Assembly (NCBI RefSeq): GCF_001921215.1
Contig: NZ_MSIF01000021.1
Span: forward strand, 1 to 64,000
Direction of reading: 5' to 3'
Source: Actinophytocola xinjiangensis
GTDB lineage: Bacteria > Actinomycetota > Actinomycetes > Mycobacteriales > Pseudonocardiaceae
Length of the DNA stretch: 64,000 bases
Below the pieces are notes generated by a model. The model did no database searches, was not told the DNA's origin, and saw only the letters and a list, made by a program, of their open reading frames with translations. Below, one piece after another: positions 8,215-17,677 of this stretch (positions within the stretch are counted from its first letter, which is position 1; every line of letters starts with the position of its first letter). The translations under genes were made by a program, and so were the position numbers.

Positions 8215-8915
8215 CAGCCGGGCACCGCCCGGTCGCGTTCGCCGGCCGGGTCGAGGTCGCCGATCAGCGCGATCTCGGCGGCGCTGGGCTCGCGGGTCAC
8301 CGCGACCTCGTCGACGTGCGGGGTGAAGCCGGTCGCGGCCAGCACGTCGTCGACGGTGACGCCGGGGTGCACCGAGACCAGCCGCATGGTGCGGTCCGGC
8401 CCGCCGAAGTCCAGCACGGCCAGGTCGGTCACCACCCGGTACAGGTCGTGGAAGGGCCCGCCGTCGCGGTCGTGGCCGACGCCGCAGACCACGTCGACGG
8501 CCGGCACGAACACCCGGGGCGTGTGCCGGGGTACCCAGTAGCTGGTGCGGTGGTTGACGGTGTTGCCCGGCGCGCCCCGGAACCCCAGCAGTGCCCGGGT
8601 GGGCCGGGCGTGCGGGCCGATGCCGGAGATGTTCTGGTTGCCGTACCGGTCGAGCTGGTTGGCGCCCATGACGACGTGCCGGCGCCCGTGGGCCACGACG
8701 TCGAACACCGCGCGGTAGGGCAGCCAGCCCTCGGGGGTGCCGGCCGGGTCGAGCAGGGTGGCCTCGCCGTCGGAGAGCAGCAGGTCCGGTGCGGTGGTGA
8801 GTCTGGCCAGCCGCGCGCCCAGTGCCGGCACGGGTCCCATGGGGCTGGCCAGGATCTCGCCGTCGCCGGCGAACAGGTCGGCGCACGCGGTCACACAGAC
8901 CTCGGCCCTGGTCAC
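8214..8915 (-). CDS. ipdB: IpdB, beta subunit of the COCHEA-CoA ring-opening hydrolase
   Basis: 233 residues, CoA-transferase fold. SDGEATLL, GANQLDRYGNQNISGIG and GGPDRTMRLVSVHPGVTVDDV are class I CoA-transferase features. With IpdA it forms a hydrolase (not a transferase) that opens the last steroid ring in HIP catabolism. GTG 8915 overlaps the ipdA stop (GTGA), consistent with equal subunit output. Confidence 0.9.
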   Translation of the reverse strand: MTRAEVCVTACADLFAGDGEILASPMGPVPALGARLARLTTAPDLLLSDGEATLLDPAGTPEGWLPYRAVFDVVAHGRRHVVMGANQLDRYGNQNISGIGPHARPTRALLGFRGAPGNTVNHRTSYWVPRHTPRVFVPAVDVVCGVGHDRDGGPFHDLYRVVTDLAVLDFGGPDRTMRLVSVHPGVTVDDVLAATGFTPHVDEVAVTREPSAAEIALIGDLDPAGERDRAVPG

Positions 8916-9745
8916 GACACGGCCGCCTGGTAGGCGGCCTCGTCGCCGGCGAGGTAGCGGTCGGCGAACGCGGGCCAGTCACCGGCGGCGGCCTGGGCGT
9001 AGGCGCGCTGGAAGTGCTCGTCGCGGCCGTAGTCGGGCACGCAGCTGGTGAAGTGCGCGCCGCCGGGGGTCTCGACGACGCCGTCGACCATCATCCGGTT
9101 GAGCAGCAACGACTGCGGCGGTCCGAGACCGGCCAGCTCCGCTGTGTCCACAATGGACTCACAGGACAGGTAGCGGCGGGTGGCGGCCAGGCAGAACAGG
9201 TCGTCGAAGTACGGGTCGGGCCCGAGGTAGCGGCCGTTGCCGTACCGGTCGGCCCGGTTGAGGTGCACCAGCGCGACGTCCAGCGGGATCGGCGGCATGG
9301 CCAGCACCTCCTCGTCGCCGTAGGGCGAGCGGACGGTCCGCAGGCCGGGATCAACGGCGAGCACGTCCGAGCCGAGCCCGGCGCGGATCGGCAGGAACGG
9401 CAACCGGTGCGCGGCCGCGCGGAGTCCACACTGGAGCATGCCCTCGTCCATCTCCCGCGCGCGCACCGCGCCGGTCTCCCGCGCCCGGCGGAACCACGGG
9501 TCGTAGGGGATGGAGTCCAGCGACACGAACCCGTACACCACCTCGGCGACCTTGCCGGCCGCGCACAGCAGCCCGACGTCCGGGCCGCCGTAGGACACGA
9601 CCGTCAGGTCCCGCACCGGCGACCGCAGGATCGCGCGCACCAGCGCCATCGGTTTGCGCCGCGAGCCCCAGCCGCCGATGCCGACGGTCATCCCGTCGGT
9701 GAGCGTGCCGGCCACCTCGTCGGCGGTCATCCGCTTGTCCCTCAC
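8912..9745 (-). CDS. ipdA: IpdA, alpha subunit of the COCHEA-CoA ring-opening hydrolase
   Basis: 277 residues from GTG 9745, which has a GGGAG run upstream; an in-frame ATG a few codons on is the alternative. GIGGWGSRRKPMALVRAILR and EMDEGMLQCGLRAAAHRLPF match IpdA (Rv3551), as do LLLNRMMVDGVVETPGGAHF and PDYGRDEHFQRAYA near the C-terminus. It works with IpdB and starts 10 nt after echA20 ends. Confidence 0.92.
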   Translation of the reverse strand: MRDKRMTADEVAGTLTDGMTVGIGGWGSRRKPMALVRAILRSPVRDLTVVSYGGPDVGLLCAAGKVAEVVYGFVSLDSIPYDPWFRRARETGAVRAREMDEGMLQCGLRAAAHRLPFLPIRAGLGSDVLAVDPGLRTVRSPYGDEEVLAMPPIPLDVALVHLNRADRYGNGRYLGPDPYFDDLFCLAATRRYLSCESIVDTAELAGLGPPQSLLLNRMMVDGVVETPGGAHFTSCVPDYGRDEHFQRAYAQAAAGDWPAFADRYLAGDEAAYQAAVS

Positions 9746-9755
9746 CGGTTCTCCC

Positions 9756-10490
9756 TCACCGCTGCTCCAGGAACGCCGCCCTGGCCGCCCCGGCGGCACC
9801 GGTGAGGTTGAGCTCGTAGGTGAAGCCCTGCTCGTAGCGGTAGCTGCGGTGCACGTCCTGCGGATCGATGCCGTTGAGCGCCGCCTTGGCCGCGCGGATC
9901 ACCCTCGGGTCCTTGGCGGCGATCACCCCGGCCAGCGCCAGCGCCGCACCGTCCAGTTCGGACGCCTCGACGACCTGGTACACCGACCCGTGGTGGTGCA
10001 GCTGCGCGGCGGTGACCGTCGAGGCGGTGAGGTACAGCGCCCGCATCAGGTGCTGGGGCACCAGCCGGGCGAGGTGGGTGGCCGCGCCCAGCGCGCCCCG
10101 GTCGACCTCGGGCAGGCCGAAGGTGGCGTCGGTGGCGGCGAGCACGACGTCGGCGTTGCCGACCAGCCCGATCCCGCCGCCGAGGCAGAACCCGTGCACG
10201 GCGGCGACGACCGGGACCGCGCAGTCGTAGACCGCGCCGAAGGCCGCGTGGCAGCCGGTGTTCGCGCCGACGATGGCGTCCTCGCGCTGGATCTCCTTGA
10301 GGTCGACGCCCGCGCAGAACCCGCGCCCGGCCGCCCGCAGCACCACGACCCTGGTGTCGGGGTCGTGGCCGGCGGCGGTGACCGTGTCGGCCAGGTCGTA
10401 CCAGCCGCGCACCGGCACCGCGTTGACCGGCGGGAAGTCCAGGGTCACCACGACGATTCCCGGCCCGCCGGAGCCGCTCGACACACCCAT
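9756..10490 (-). CDS. echA20: EchA20, crotonase-family ring D hydrolase
   Basis: 244 residues, crotonase fold, with GRGFCAGVDLKEIQ and HGFCLGGGIGLVGNADVV as oxyanion-hole regions and PEVDRGALGAATHLARLVP around the active site. In M. tuberculosis EchA20 (Rv3550) opens ring D of a HIP-derived CoA thioester; it is next to ipdA and ipdB as here. It is the first gene of echA20-ipdA-ipdB-ipdC. A candidate operator lies 26 bp upstream of ATG 10490. Confidence 0.88.
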   Translation of the reverse strand: MGVSSGSGGPGIVVVTLDFPPVNAVPVRGWYDLADTVTAAGHDPDTRVVVLRAAGRGFCAGVDLKEIQREDAIVGANTGCHAAFGAVYDCAVPVVAAVHGFCLGGGIGLVGNADVVLAATDATFGLPEVDRGALGAATHLARLVPQHLMRALYLTASTVTAAQLHHHGSVYQVVEASELDGAALALAGVIAAKDPRVIRAAKAALNGIDPQDVHRSYRYEQGFTYELNLTGAAGAARAAFLEQR

Positions 10491-10494
10491 GCGA

Positions 10495-10520
10495 CCGCCT
10501 AACCTAGCCGCCTAACCTAG
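10495..10520. repeat. Two tandem copies of a 13-bp sequence upstream of echA20
   Basis: CCGCCTAACCTAG occurs at 10495-10507 and again at 10508-10520 without a base between. It lies in the short leader of echA20, and its second copy runs into the palindromic operator. Role unknown; it may be a duplication that moved the promoter relative to the operator. Confidence 0.8.
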
Positions 10521-10531
10521 CATTTGCTTGG
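10516..10531. promoter_or_regulatory. Candidate operator before echA20-ipdABC (second copy of the HIP palindrome)
   Basis: CCTAGCATTTGCTTGG is a near-palindrome (CCWAGCA / TGCTWGG). It shares 12 of 14 bases with the element at 3818-3834. Its place before a second HIP unit supports a shared repressor distinct from KstR. Confidence 0.55.
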
Positions 10532-10537
10532 TTGAGC

Positions 10538-11656
<1,119 letters not shown>

Positions 11657-11666
11657 CTACCCAAAG

Positions 11667-11680
11667 TAGAACCAGTTCCT
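11667..11680. promoter_or_regulatory. KstR box before fadA5
   Basis: TAGAACCAGTTCCT keeps the AAC-2 nt-GTT core of the KstR consensus (TNNAACNNGTTNNA), with the last base off. It is 11 bp upstream of the fadA5 start, where bound repressor would block transcription. Confidence 0.75.
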
Positions 11681-11732
11681 TTACCGAACAAGGCGCACTT
11701 CACTTACTGGCTGAGCCTGTGTTTCAATCAAA

Positions 11733-11746
11733 TAGAACGCGTTCTA
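11733..11746. promoter_or_regulatory. KstR box before cyp125
   Basis: TAGAACGCGTTCTA is a perfect 14-bp palindrome and a full consensus match. It ends 17 bp before the chosen cyp125 GTG. Confidence 0.92.
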
Positions 11747-11763
11747 CTATGCTGGAGGCATCT

Positions 11764-12987
11764 GTGGCGCGACCGCGGCTTCCCGACGGCTTCGACTTCA
11801 CCGACCCCGACCTCTACGCCGAACGCATCCCGGTCGCCGAGTTCGCCGAGCTGCGCGCCACGGCGCCGGTGTGGTGGAACGCGCAGCCCCACGGCGTCGC
11901 CGGCTTCGGCGACGACGGCTACTGGGTGGTCAGCCGGCACGCCGAGGTCAAGGAGGTCTCGCGCAACAGCGAGGTCTTCTCCAGCGCGGAGAACACCGCG
12001 ATCATCCGCTTCACCCCGGACATGCCGAGGGAGAAGATCGAGGCCCAGCGGATGATCATGCTCAACATCGACCCGCCGCAGCACTCCAAGGTGCGCGGCA
12101 TCGTGTCCCGGGGCTTCACCCCCAAGGCGGTCGACCGCCTGCGCGAACGGCTCGCCGAACGGGCCGAGCGGATCGCGGCCGAGGCCAGGGCCAAGGGCGG
12201 CGGCGACTTCGTCACCCAGATCGCCTGCGAGCTGCCACTGCAGGCGATCGCCGAGCTGATCGGCATCCCCCAGGGCGACCGGCACAAGATCTTCGACTGG
12301 TCCAACCAGATGATCGCCTCGGACGACCCGGAGTACTCGATCGACCCGGAGGCCGCCTCCGCCGAGCTGATCGGCTACGCCTGGCACCTGGCCGAGCAGC
12401 GCAAACAGTGCCCGATGGACGACATCGTCACCAAGCTCGTGCACGCCGACATCGACGGCGACGCGCTGGGCTCCGACGAGTTCGGGTTCTTCGTGCTGCT
12501 GCTGGCGGTCGCCGGCAACGAGACCACCCGCAACGCCATCTCCCACGGCATGCACGCGTTCCTGACCAACCCCGAGCAGTGGGAGCTGTTCAAACAGCGG
12601 CGCCCACCGACCACCGCCGACGAGATCGTGCGCTACTCCACGCCGGTGATGTCCTTCCAGCGCACCGCGACCCGCGACACCACCCTCGGCGGCGTGGAGA
12701 TCCGCCGGGGCCAGCGGGTCGGCATGTTCTACAGCTCGGCGAACTTCGACACCGAGGTGTTCGACGACCCACAGCGCTTCGACATCCTGCGCGACCCCAA
12801 CCCGCACCTGGGTTTCGGCGGCACCGGCGCGCACTACTGCATCGGCGCGAACCTGGCCAGGGTGGAGATCGACCTGATCTTCAACGCCGTCGCCGACCAC
12901 CTGCCGAACATCCGCGCCGCCGGCGAGCCGCGCCGGCTGCGGTCGGGCTGGATCAACGGCGTGAAGGAGCTGTTGGTCCGCTACTGA
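11764..12987 (+). CDS. cyp125: Cytochrome P450 CYP125, cholesterol C26/27 hydroxylase
   Basis: 407 residues from GTG 11764, preceded 5 nt upstream by GGAGG; ATG 11749 is in frame but overlaps the KstR box region. LPDGFDFTDPDLYAERIPVA at the N-terminus, the I-helix AVAGNETTRNAI, the K-helix region and the heme loop FGGTGAHYCIGANLAR (heme ligand Cys359) all match CYP125 (Rv3545c). The enzyme starts side-chain breakdown by oxidising the terminal methyl to a carboxylic acid. The gene's 3' end overlaps a convergent marR by 7 bp. Confidence 0.95.
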   Translation: MARPRLPDGFDFTDPDLYAERIPVAEFAELRATAPVWWNAQPHGVAGFGDDGYWVVSRHAEVKEVSRNSEVFSSAENTAIIRFTPDMPREKIEAQRMIMLNIDPPQHSKVRGIVSRGFTPKAVDRLRERLAERAERIAAEARAKGGGDFVTQIACELPLQAIAELIGIPQGDRHKIFDWSNQMIASDDPEYSIDPEAASAELIGYAWHLAEQRKQCPMDDIVTKLVHADIDGDALGSDEFGFFVLLLAVAGNETTRNAISHGMHAFLTNPEQWELFKQRRPPTTADEIVRYSTPVMSFQRTATRDTTLGGVEIRRGQRVGMFYSSANFDTEVFDDPQRFDILRDPNPHLGFGGTGAHYCIGANLARVEIDLIFNAVADHLPNIRAAGEPRRLRSGWINGVKELLVRY

Positions 12988-13451
12988 CCGAGCGCCTCGG
13001 CCTCCCGCCCGCCGGCGGCCGCGACCTGGGTGAGGAACCCGGCGATCAGCGCGAGCTGCTCGGGGTCGAGGTCGGCGCAGATGTCATCGACGGCGGCGCG
13101 CATCCCCCCGAACAGGCGGTACAGCTCGCCGCCGCGCTCGGGTCGCAGGACGATGGTGACGGCGCGGCGGTCGCGCTGGTCGCGTTCCCTGACCACCCAG
13201 CCGTCGCGTTCGAGGCGGTCCAGGATGCCGGTCATGGTGGCCGGGTGCAGGCCGGCGAGCCTGGCCAGGGCGGTGGGGCTCTGCGATCCGTTGCGGGCGA
13301 GCAGGTCGATGCAGTCCAGGTCGACGTCGCGCAGCGCGAGACGCAGGCCGACGTGGTGGTTGAGCAGGGAGAGCTGGCTGTTCATCTCCCGCAGCGCACC
13401 CATCACGTCCACGACGCCGCGCCGCCACCGCCCCTCTGGTACGTTGTTCAT
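12981..13451 (-). CDS. MarR-family transcriptional regulator
   Basis: 156 residues. A winged helix-turn-helix runs through ALARLAGLHPATMTGILDRLERDGWVVRERDQRDRR (shown here in part: ALARLAGLHPATMTG, wing DQRDRR), the MarR hallmark. It is divergent from an NAD(P)-binding protein gene, and two near-palindromic sites lie between them, one over its own start codon, so it likely represses both. The ligand is unknown. Confidence 0.88.
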   Translation of the reverse strand: MNNVPEGRWRRGVVDVMGALREMNSQLSLLNHHVGLRLALRDVDLDCIDLLARNGSQSPTALARLAGLHPATMTGILDRLERDGWVVRERDQRDRRAVTIVLRPERGGELYRLFGGMRAAVDDICADLDPEQLALIAGFLTQVAAAGGREAEALGQ

Positions 13452-13475
13452 ATAGTATGACTTTCATATTGTATG
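13449..13475. promoter_or_regulatory. Twin MarR-type sites
   Basis: CATATAGTATG (13449-13459) and CATATTGTATG (13465-13475) differ at one base, each has CATA/TATG arms, and their starts are 16 bp apart. AT-rich in a GC-rich setting, and between divergent marR and its neighbour, they fit MarR operators. Confidence 0.6.
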
Positions 13476-13512
13476 TGTGGCAGAGCCCAATGTACCCGCA
13501 CGGGAGTGACCC

Positions 13513-14154
13513 ATGAGGCTGACAGTTTTCGGCGCGACAGGCAGGATCGGCGGCCACCTCGTGCGCCAGGCCCTGGACGAGGGCCACCAGGTCACCGCCG
13601 TGGTCCGCGACCGCTCCCGGTTCACGGTCGGTGACCACGAGTCCCTGACCGTCGCCGTCGTCCCGGCCCTGACCGACCCCGCCGCCCTGGTCGGCGCCGT
13701 CGACGGCGCCGACGCCGTCCTGTCCGGCATCGGCCCCGCCGGCCGCCGGGACGCCGGAATCACGACGGTCGCCACCAGAACGATCCTCGCCGCCATGGCC
13801 ACGACCGGCGTGCGCCGGATCGTCGTGGTCAGCGCCATGCCGGTGGGCCCACCCCCGAAGGGCGAGAGCATCGTCGGCCGGTGGATCGCCTACCCCCTGA
13901 TCACCCGCGTCCTGCGCCCGGTCTACGACGACCTGGCCACCGTCGAGGCCGACCTGCGCGCCAGCGGCACCGACTGGACCGTGATCCGCCCCCCGCGCCT
14001 GACCGACAAACCCCTGTCCCACCACTACCGCACGACGATCGGCGCCAACGTCCCCAACGGCCTGTCCGCCAGTCGCGCCGACGTCGCCGACGCCATGCTC
14101 GCCGCCCTCACCAACCCGGCCACCGTCAGCCAACCAGTCGGTATCGCCCGCTGA
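13513..14154 (+). CDS. NAD(P)-binding Rossmann protein, NmrA/atypical SDR type
   Basis: 213 residues. The N-terminus MRLTVFGATGRIGGHLVRQA is the GxxGxxG dinucleotide-binding loop of the atypical SDR a5/NmrA group; VVRDRSRF follows. A YxxxK active site is not evident, so it may be a redox sensor or quinone/flavin reductase-like protein rather than a dehydrogenase. The pairing with a divergent marR is common for quinone or electrophile stress genes. It ends directly against the stop of the convergent SnoaL-like gene. Confidence 0.85.
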   Translation: MRLTVFGATGRIGGHLVRQALDEGHQVTAVVRDRSRFTVGDHESLTVAVVPALTDPAALVGAVDGADAVLSGIGPAGRRDAGITTVATRTILAAMATTGVRRIVVVSAMPVGPPPKGESIVGRWIAYPLITRVLRPVYDDLATVEADLRASGTDWTVIRPPRLTDKPLSHHYRTTIGANVPNGLSASRADVADAMLAALTNPATVSQPVGIAR

Positions 14155-14622
14155 TCAGCTCCGCCGGAATGTCGCGGCCGCGCGGTCGGTCTCCCAGAAC
14201 GCCCGCACCGACAGCAGCTTCCCGGCCTCGTCCACGCGGTAGGTGAACACGCCCTCGGTGTCCACGACGGACCCGCCGGGCAGGTGGGCGGTGATCGTGC
14301 CGACGTTGGCCACCTCGTTCCCGGCGGCGAACGAGTCGCGGATGACGAACTCGAACCGCTCCACACCGGCGATGGCCCTGTCCCAGAACGCGCCGATGGC
14401 CTCGCGGCCGTGATGGCCGGTGCCCTCGGGGTCGAACATCGACACGCCGATCGGGTCCTCGACGACCGCGTCGTCGGCGAACAGGGCGAGCCAGTCACGT
14501 TTGGCGCCCCGGGACACCGCGTCCATCGACCGGCGCGCCGCCGTGCGCGCCGGATGCGCGGCCTGCGGGCCGTTCCAGGTCACCGCGCCCTGAGTTGGTG
14601 GTTCGCCCACACGCTCACTCAC
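14155..14622 (-). CDS. SnoaL-like / NTF2-fold protein in the ltp operon
   Basis: 155 residues from GTG 14622 (GTGA overlap with the upstream stop). DWLALFADDAVVEDPIG and GREAIGAFWDRAI are typical of SnoaL-like polyketide cyclase / ketosteroid isomerase folds. As last gene of a KstR-controlled unit it probably acts on a steroid intermediate, for instance as isomerase or dehydratase, but the catalytic residues cannot be assigned by eye. Confidence 0.8.
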   Translation of the reverse strand: MSERVGEPPTQGAVTWNGPQAAHPARTAARRSMDAVSRGAKRDWLALFADDAVVEDPIGVSMFDPEGTGHHGREAIGAFWDRAIAGVERFEFVIRDSFAAGNEVANVGTITAHLPGGSVVDTEGVFTYRVDEAGKLLSVRAFWETDRAAATFRRS

Positions 14623-15488
14623 AGCTTCTCCATGATCTGTTCGGCGAACCGCTTCATGCCGTCCTTCTTCTCCCGCAGCGGGCCGTCGAGGCCGACGCCG
14701 TGGAACACCCACGGCACGACGATCGCGTCGGTCACGCCGAGGTCGGCCTGTGCGCGGTACCCGTCGACGCCGAACCGGTCGACGCACACCGCCTGGATCT
14801 CGAACGGCTCGTCGGCGCGGCCGTACTCGGCGCGCAGCGCCCGCAGCCGTTCGACGGTCTCGCGCAGGTCGTCGAAGCGGATCATCGCCGAGGTCCAGCC
14901 GTCGCCGGTGCGGGCGGCGCGGCGCAGCGCGGCCTCGGTGTGCCCGCCGACGTACACCGGCACCGGTTCGGTCGGCGCGGGGCTCATCCGCAGGCGGTCG
15001 AAGTCGTGGAAGCGGCCGTGGTACTCGACCATCCCGCCGCCGAGCACCAGCCGCAGCACCTCGACGGCCTCGTCGGCGCGGGCGCCTCGGTGGTCGAACC
15101 GCCCGCCGCACCACCGGGACTCCTCCGGCGACCAGCCGAGGCCGACCCCCAGCCCGAACCGGTTGCCGGTGAGCACCGCGACCGAGCCGACCTGGCGGGC
15201 CAGCAGCAGCGCGTTGCGCGGGTTGAGCTTGAGGACCTGGGTGTAGAAGCGGATGGTGGACGTCACCGCGCCCATCGACGCGGCCGCCACGAACGGGTCG
15301 ACCCACGGGGTGGTCTCGTCCCAGAACCGGCTGCCGTCGGCGGTGTACGGGTAGGACGCGGACACGGCCTCGGAGTAGAACAGCGAGTCCGGCAGCGCCA
15401 CCGACGCGAACCCGCACTCCTGCGCGGTCCGCGCCAGCTCGCCGAGCTGGTCGAGCGGGCTCATCGCGACGGCGACGGTGAACTTCAT
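14619..15488 (-). CDS. LLM-class (luciferase-like, probably F420-dependent) oxidoreductase
   Basis: 289 residues from ATG 15488 (ATGA overlap). The luciferase-like barrel shows in the N-terminal strand FTVAVAMSPL, in LARQVGSVAVLTGNRFGLGVGLGWSPEE (in part: GNRFGLGVGLGW) and in VPVYVGGHTEAALRRAARTG. A redox step on steroid CoA esters is inferred from its place after ltp3 and ltp4. Distinct from the Rv3520c-like paralogue at 19384. Confidence 0.85.
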   Translation of the reverse strand: MKFTVAVAMSPLDQLGELARTAQECGFASVALPDSLFYSEAVSASYPYTADGSRFWDETTPWVDPFVAAASMGAVTSTIRFYTQVLKLNPRNALLLARQVGSVAVLTGNRFGLGVGLGWSPEESRWCGGRFDHRGARADEAVEVLRLVLGGGMVEYHGRFHDFDRLRMSPAPTEPVPVYVGGHTEAALRRAARTGDGWTSAMIRFDDLRETVERLRALRAEYGRADEPFEIQAVCVDRFGVDGYRAQADLGVTDAIVVPWVFHGVGLDGPLREKKDGMKRFAEQIMEKL

Positions 15489-16639
15489 GGCCTCTGCGCT
15501 CCCACGACCCACATCGAGAAGTACTGCGACCCGCCGCCGTAGGCGTGGCCAAGGGCCCGCCGCGCGCCGTCGACCTGGTGGTCACCGGCGCGGCCCATGA
15601 CCTGCATCGCCGCCTCGGCGAACCGCAGCATCCCGGAGGCGCCGATCGGGTTGGACGACAGCACGCCGCCGGACGGGTTGACCGGCAGCCGCCCGCCGAG
15701 GGCCGTCTCGCCGGCCTCGGTGAGTTTCCACCCGGCCCCTTCGGCGGCGAAGCCCAGGTTCTCCAGCCACATCGGCTCGAACCAGGAGAACGGCACATAC
15801 AGCTCCGCGACGTCCACTTCGGACAGTGGGTCGGCGATGCCGGCCGCCCGCCACAGCGCGGCGGCCGCGTCCCGCCCGGCCCGGGGGTTGACCTGGTCGC
15901 GCCCGGCGAAGGTGGTCGGCTCGGTGCGCATGACGGTGGCGTGGATCCACGCCGCCGGCCGGCCCCGCGCGGCCGGCTCGTCGCCGATGACGACCGCGCA
16001 GGCGCCGTCGGAGGACGGGCAGGTCTCGTCGTAGCGGATGGGGTCCCACAGCATCCGCGACGCCCGCACGGACTCGAGGGTGATGTCGGCCTGCCGCAGG
16101 TGGGCGTAGGGGTTGAGCGCGCCGTTGCGCCGGTCCTTCACCGCGACCACGGCCCCGACGTGGCCGGGCGCGCCGGAGCGGCGCAGGTAGGACCGCACGT
16201 GCGGCGCGAAGTACCCGCCGGCGCCGGCACCGACCGGCAGGCTGAACGGCGGCGCGATCGACAGCGCCCACATGGCGTTGGACTCCGACTGTTTCTCGAA
16301 GGCGACCGCCAGCACCCGCCGGTGCTCCCCCGCGTGCACGAGGCTCGCGGCGACGTTGGCCGTCGAGCCGCCGACGGAACCGGCGGTGTGCACGCGCAGC
16401 AACGGTTTCCCGGTGGCGCCGAGGGCGTCGGCGAGCATCAGCTCGGGCATCATGACGCCCTCGAACAGGTCGGGGGCCTTGCCGAGCACGACGGCGTCGA
16501 TGTCGTCGAACGTCAGGTCCGCGTCGGCCAGCGCCCGGTCGACGGCCTCGCGGCACAGCCCGGCCATCGACACGTCGGTGCGCCGCGCGCGGTGGTGGGT
16601 CTGCCCGACCCCGATGACGGCGGCGAGGTGGCGGGTCAT
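15485..16639 (-). CDS. ltp3: Ltp3-like thiolase / sterol-carrier-type lipid-transfer protein
   Basis: 384 residues, thiolase fold: IGVGQTHHRARRTDVSMAGL at the start, HTAGSVGGSTANVAASLVHA where thiolases carry the nucleophilic Cys (here Gly/Ser, so no classical thiolase Cys), and LPVNPSGGVLSSNPIGASGM near the C-terminus. Members lacking the Cys act as aldolases; Ltp3 and Ltp4 in Rhodococcus cleave C24-branched sterol side chains. Gene order (DUF35, ltp4, ltp3) mirrors Rv3521-Rv3523. Confidence 0.85.
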   Translation of the reverse strand: MTRHLAAVIGVGQTHHRARRTDVSMAGLCREAVDRALADADLTFDDIDAVVLGKAPDLFEGVMMPELMLADALGATGKPLLRVHTAGSVGGSTANVAASLVHAGEHRRVLAVAFEKQSESNAMWALSIAPPFSLPVGAGAGGYFAPHVRSYLRRSGAPGHVGAVVAVKDRRNGALNPYAHLRQADITLESVRASRMLWDPIRYDETCPSSDGACAVVIGDEPAARGRPAAWIHATVMRTEPTTFAGRDQVNPRAGRDAAAALWRAAGIADPLSEVDVAELYVPFSWFEPMWLENLGFAAEGAGWKLTEAGETALGGRLPVNPSGGVLSSNPIGASGMLRFAEAAMQVMGRAGDHQVDGARRALGHAYGGGSQYFSMWVVGAQRP

Positions 16640-17677
16640 CTACTCGCCCTCCAGTACGCACACGAGGTTCTGCTGGAGCAGCGGCCCGCTGGTGGCGTGG
16701 GCGAGCGCCCGCTGTCCCGGCGCGACCCGCCGCGCCGCCTCACCGATCCGCGCCAGCCCGGCGGCGAACATCGGGTTGGCGACCAACGCTCCCCCCGACG
16801 GGTTGACGTCGACGTCACCGGCGATCCCCAACGCCCGCCGCAGAATGATCTCCTGGTGGGTGAACGGCGCGTGCAGCTCGGCCAGCGCGACCCCGTCCAC
16901 CCCGGCCGCCCGGGCGGCGTCCACCGTGGAGGGTGAGGCGGTGAGGTCCCGGGCGCCGAGGTGCGCGGTCTCCACGCGGTGGGCGAGCCCGGTGATCCGC
17001 GCCGGGTGGTCGGTGAGGTCACGCGCCCGCCCGGCCTGCGCCAGGACGACGACGGCCGCGCCGTCGGTGACCGGCGGGCAGTCGTGCCGGCGCAGCGGGT
17101 CGGCCAGGTAGGGCCGGCGCAACAGTTCCTCGGCCGTGACCCGCTCGTGCACCGGCGCCGCCGGGTTCGCACCCCGGCTGCGGGCGGCGACCTCGGCCAG
17201 GTCCCGTTCGCTCCACAGTCCCCGGTCCAGGCCCAGCCGCGCCTGGAGCCCCGCGAGGCTCACCGGGTCCGGCCACAGCGGGGCGACGGTGTACGGGTCG
17301 AGTTGCAGGCTCAGGACGCGCCGCAGCTCGCCGGCCGAGGACTTGCCGAAGCCGTAGACCAGGGCGGTGTCGACCTCCCCGGTCCGGATCTTGATCCACG
17401 CCTCGTAGAGCGCCCAGGCCGCGTCGGCCTCCACATGGGACTCGTTGATCGGCGGATACGCGCCGATCGCGTCGACGGCGGCGATGAACGAGAACGCCCG
17501 CCCCGCCAGGTAGTCCGAGGATCCCGAACACCAGAACCCGATGTCGTGTTTGGTGAGGTTCGCTGCCCGCAGCGCCTCGCCGATGATCGGTACGAGCATC
17601 TCGACGCCGTTGGTGGTCCCGGCGGTCTCCCGCACGTCCGGCGCCGCGGCGTAGGAGACGACGCTGACCTCACTCAC
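16640..17677 (-). CDS. ltp4: Ltp4-like thiolase-fold aldolase
   Basis: 345 residues from GTG 17677 (GTGA overlap with the DUF35 stop). GFWCSGSSDYLAGRAFSFIA and INESHVEADAAWALYEAWIK match the Ltp4 (Rv3522) pattern; DVDVNPSGGALVANPMFAAG is the thiolase C-terminal loop. It likely works in a complex with the DUF35 protein upstream, as Ltp2 does with ChsH2, to cut the side chain by retro-aldol reaction. Its stop is directly followed by the ltp3 start. Confidence 0.85.
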   Translation of the reverse strand: MSEVSVVSYAAAPDVRETAGTTNGVEMLVPIIGEALRAANLTKHDIGFWCSGSSDYLAGRAFSFIAAVDAIGAYPPINESHVEADAAWALYEAWIKIRTGEVDTALVYGFGKSSAGELRRVLSLQLDPYTVAPLWPDPVSLAGLQARLGLDRGLWSERDLAEVAARSRGANPAAPVHERVTAEELLRRPYLADPLRRHDCPPVTDGAAVVVLAQAGRARDLTDHPARITGLAHRVETAHLGARDLTASPSTVDAARAAGVDGVALAELHAPFTHQEIILRRALGIAGDVDVNPSGGALVANPMFAAGLARIGEAARRVAPGQRALAHATSGPLLQQNLVCVLEGE

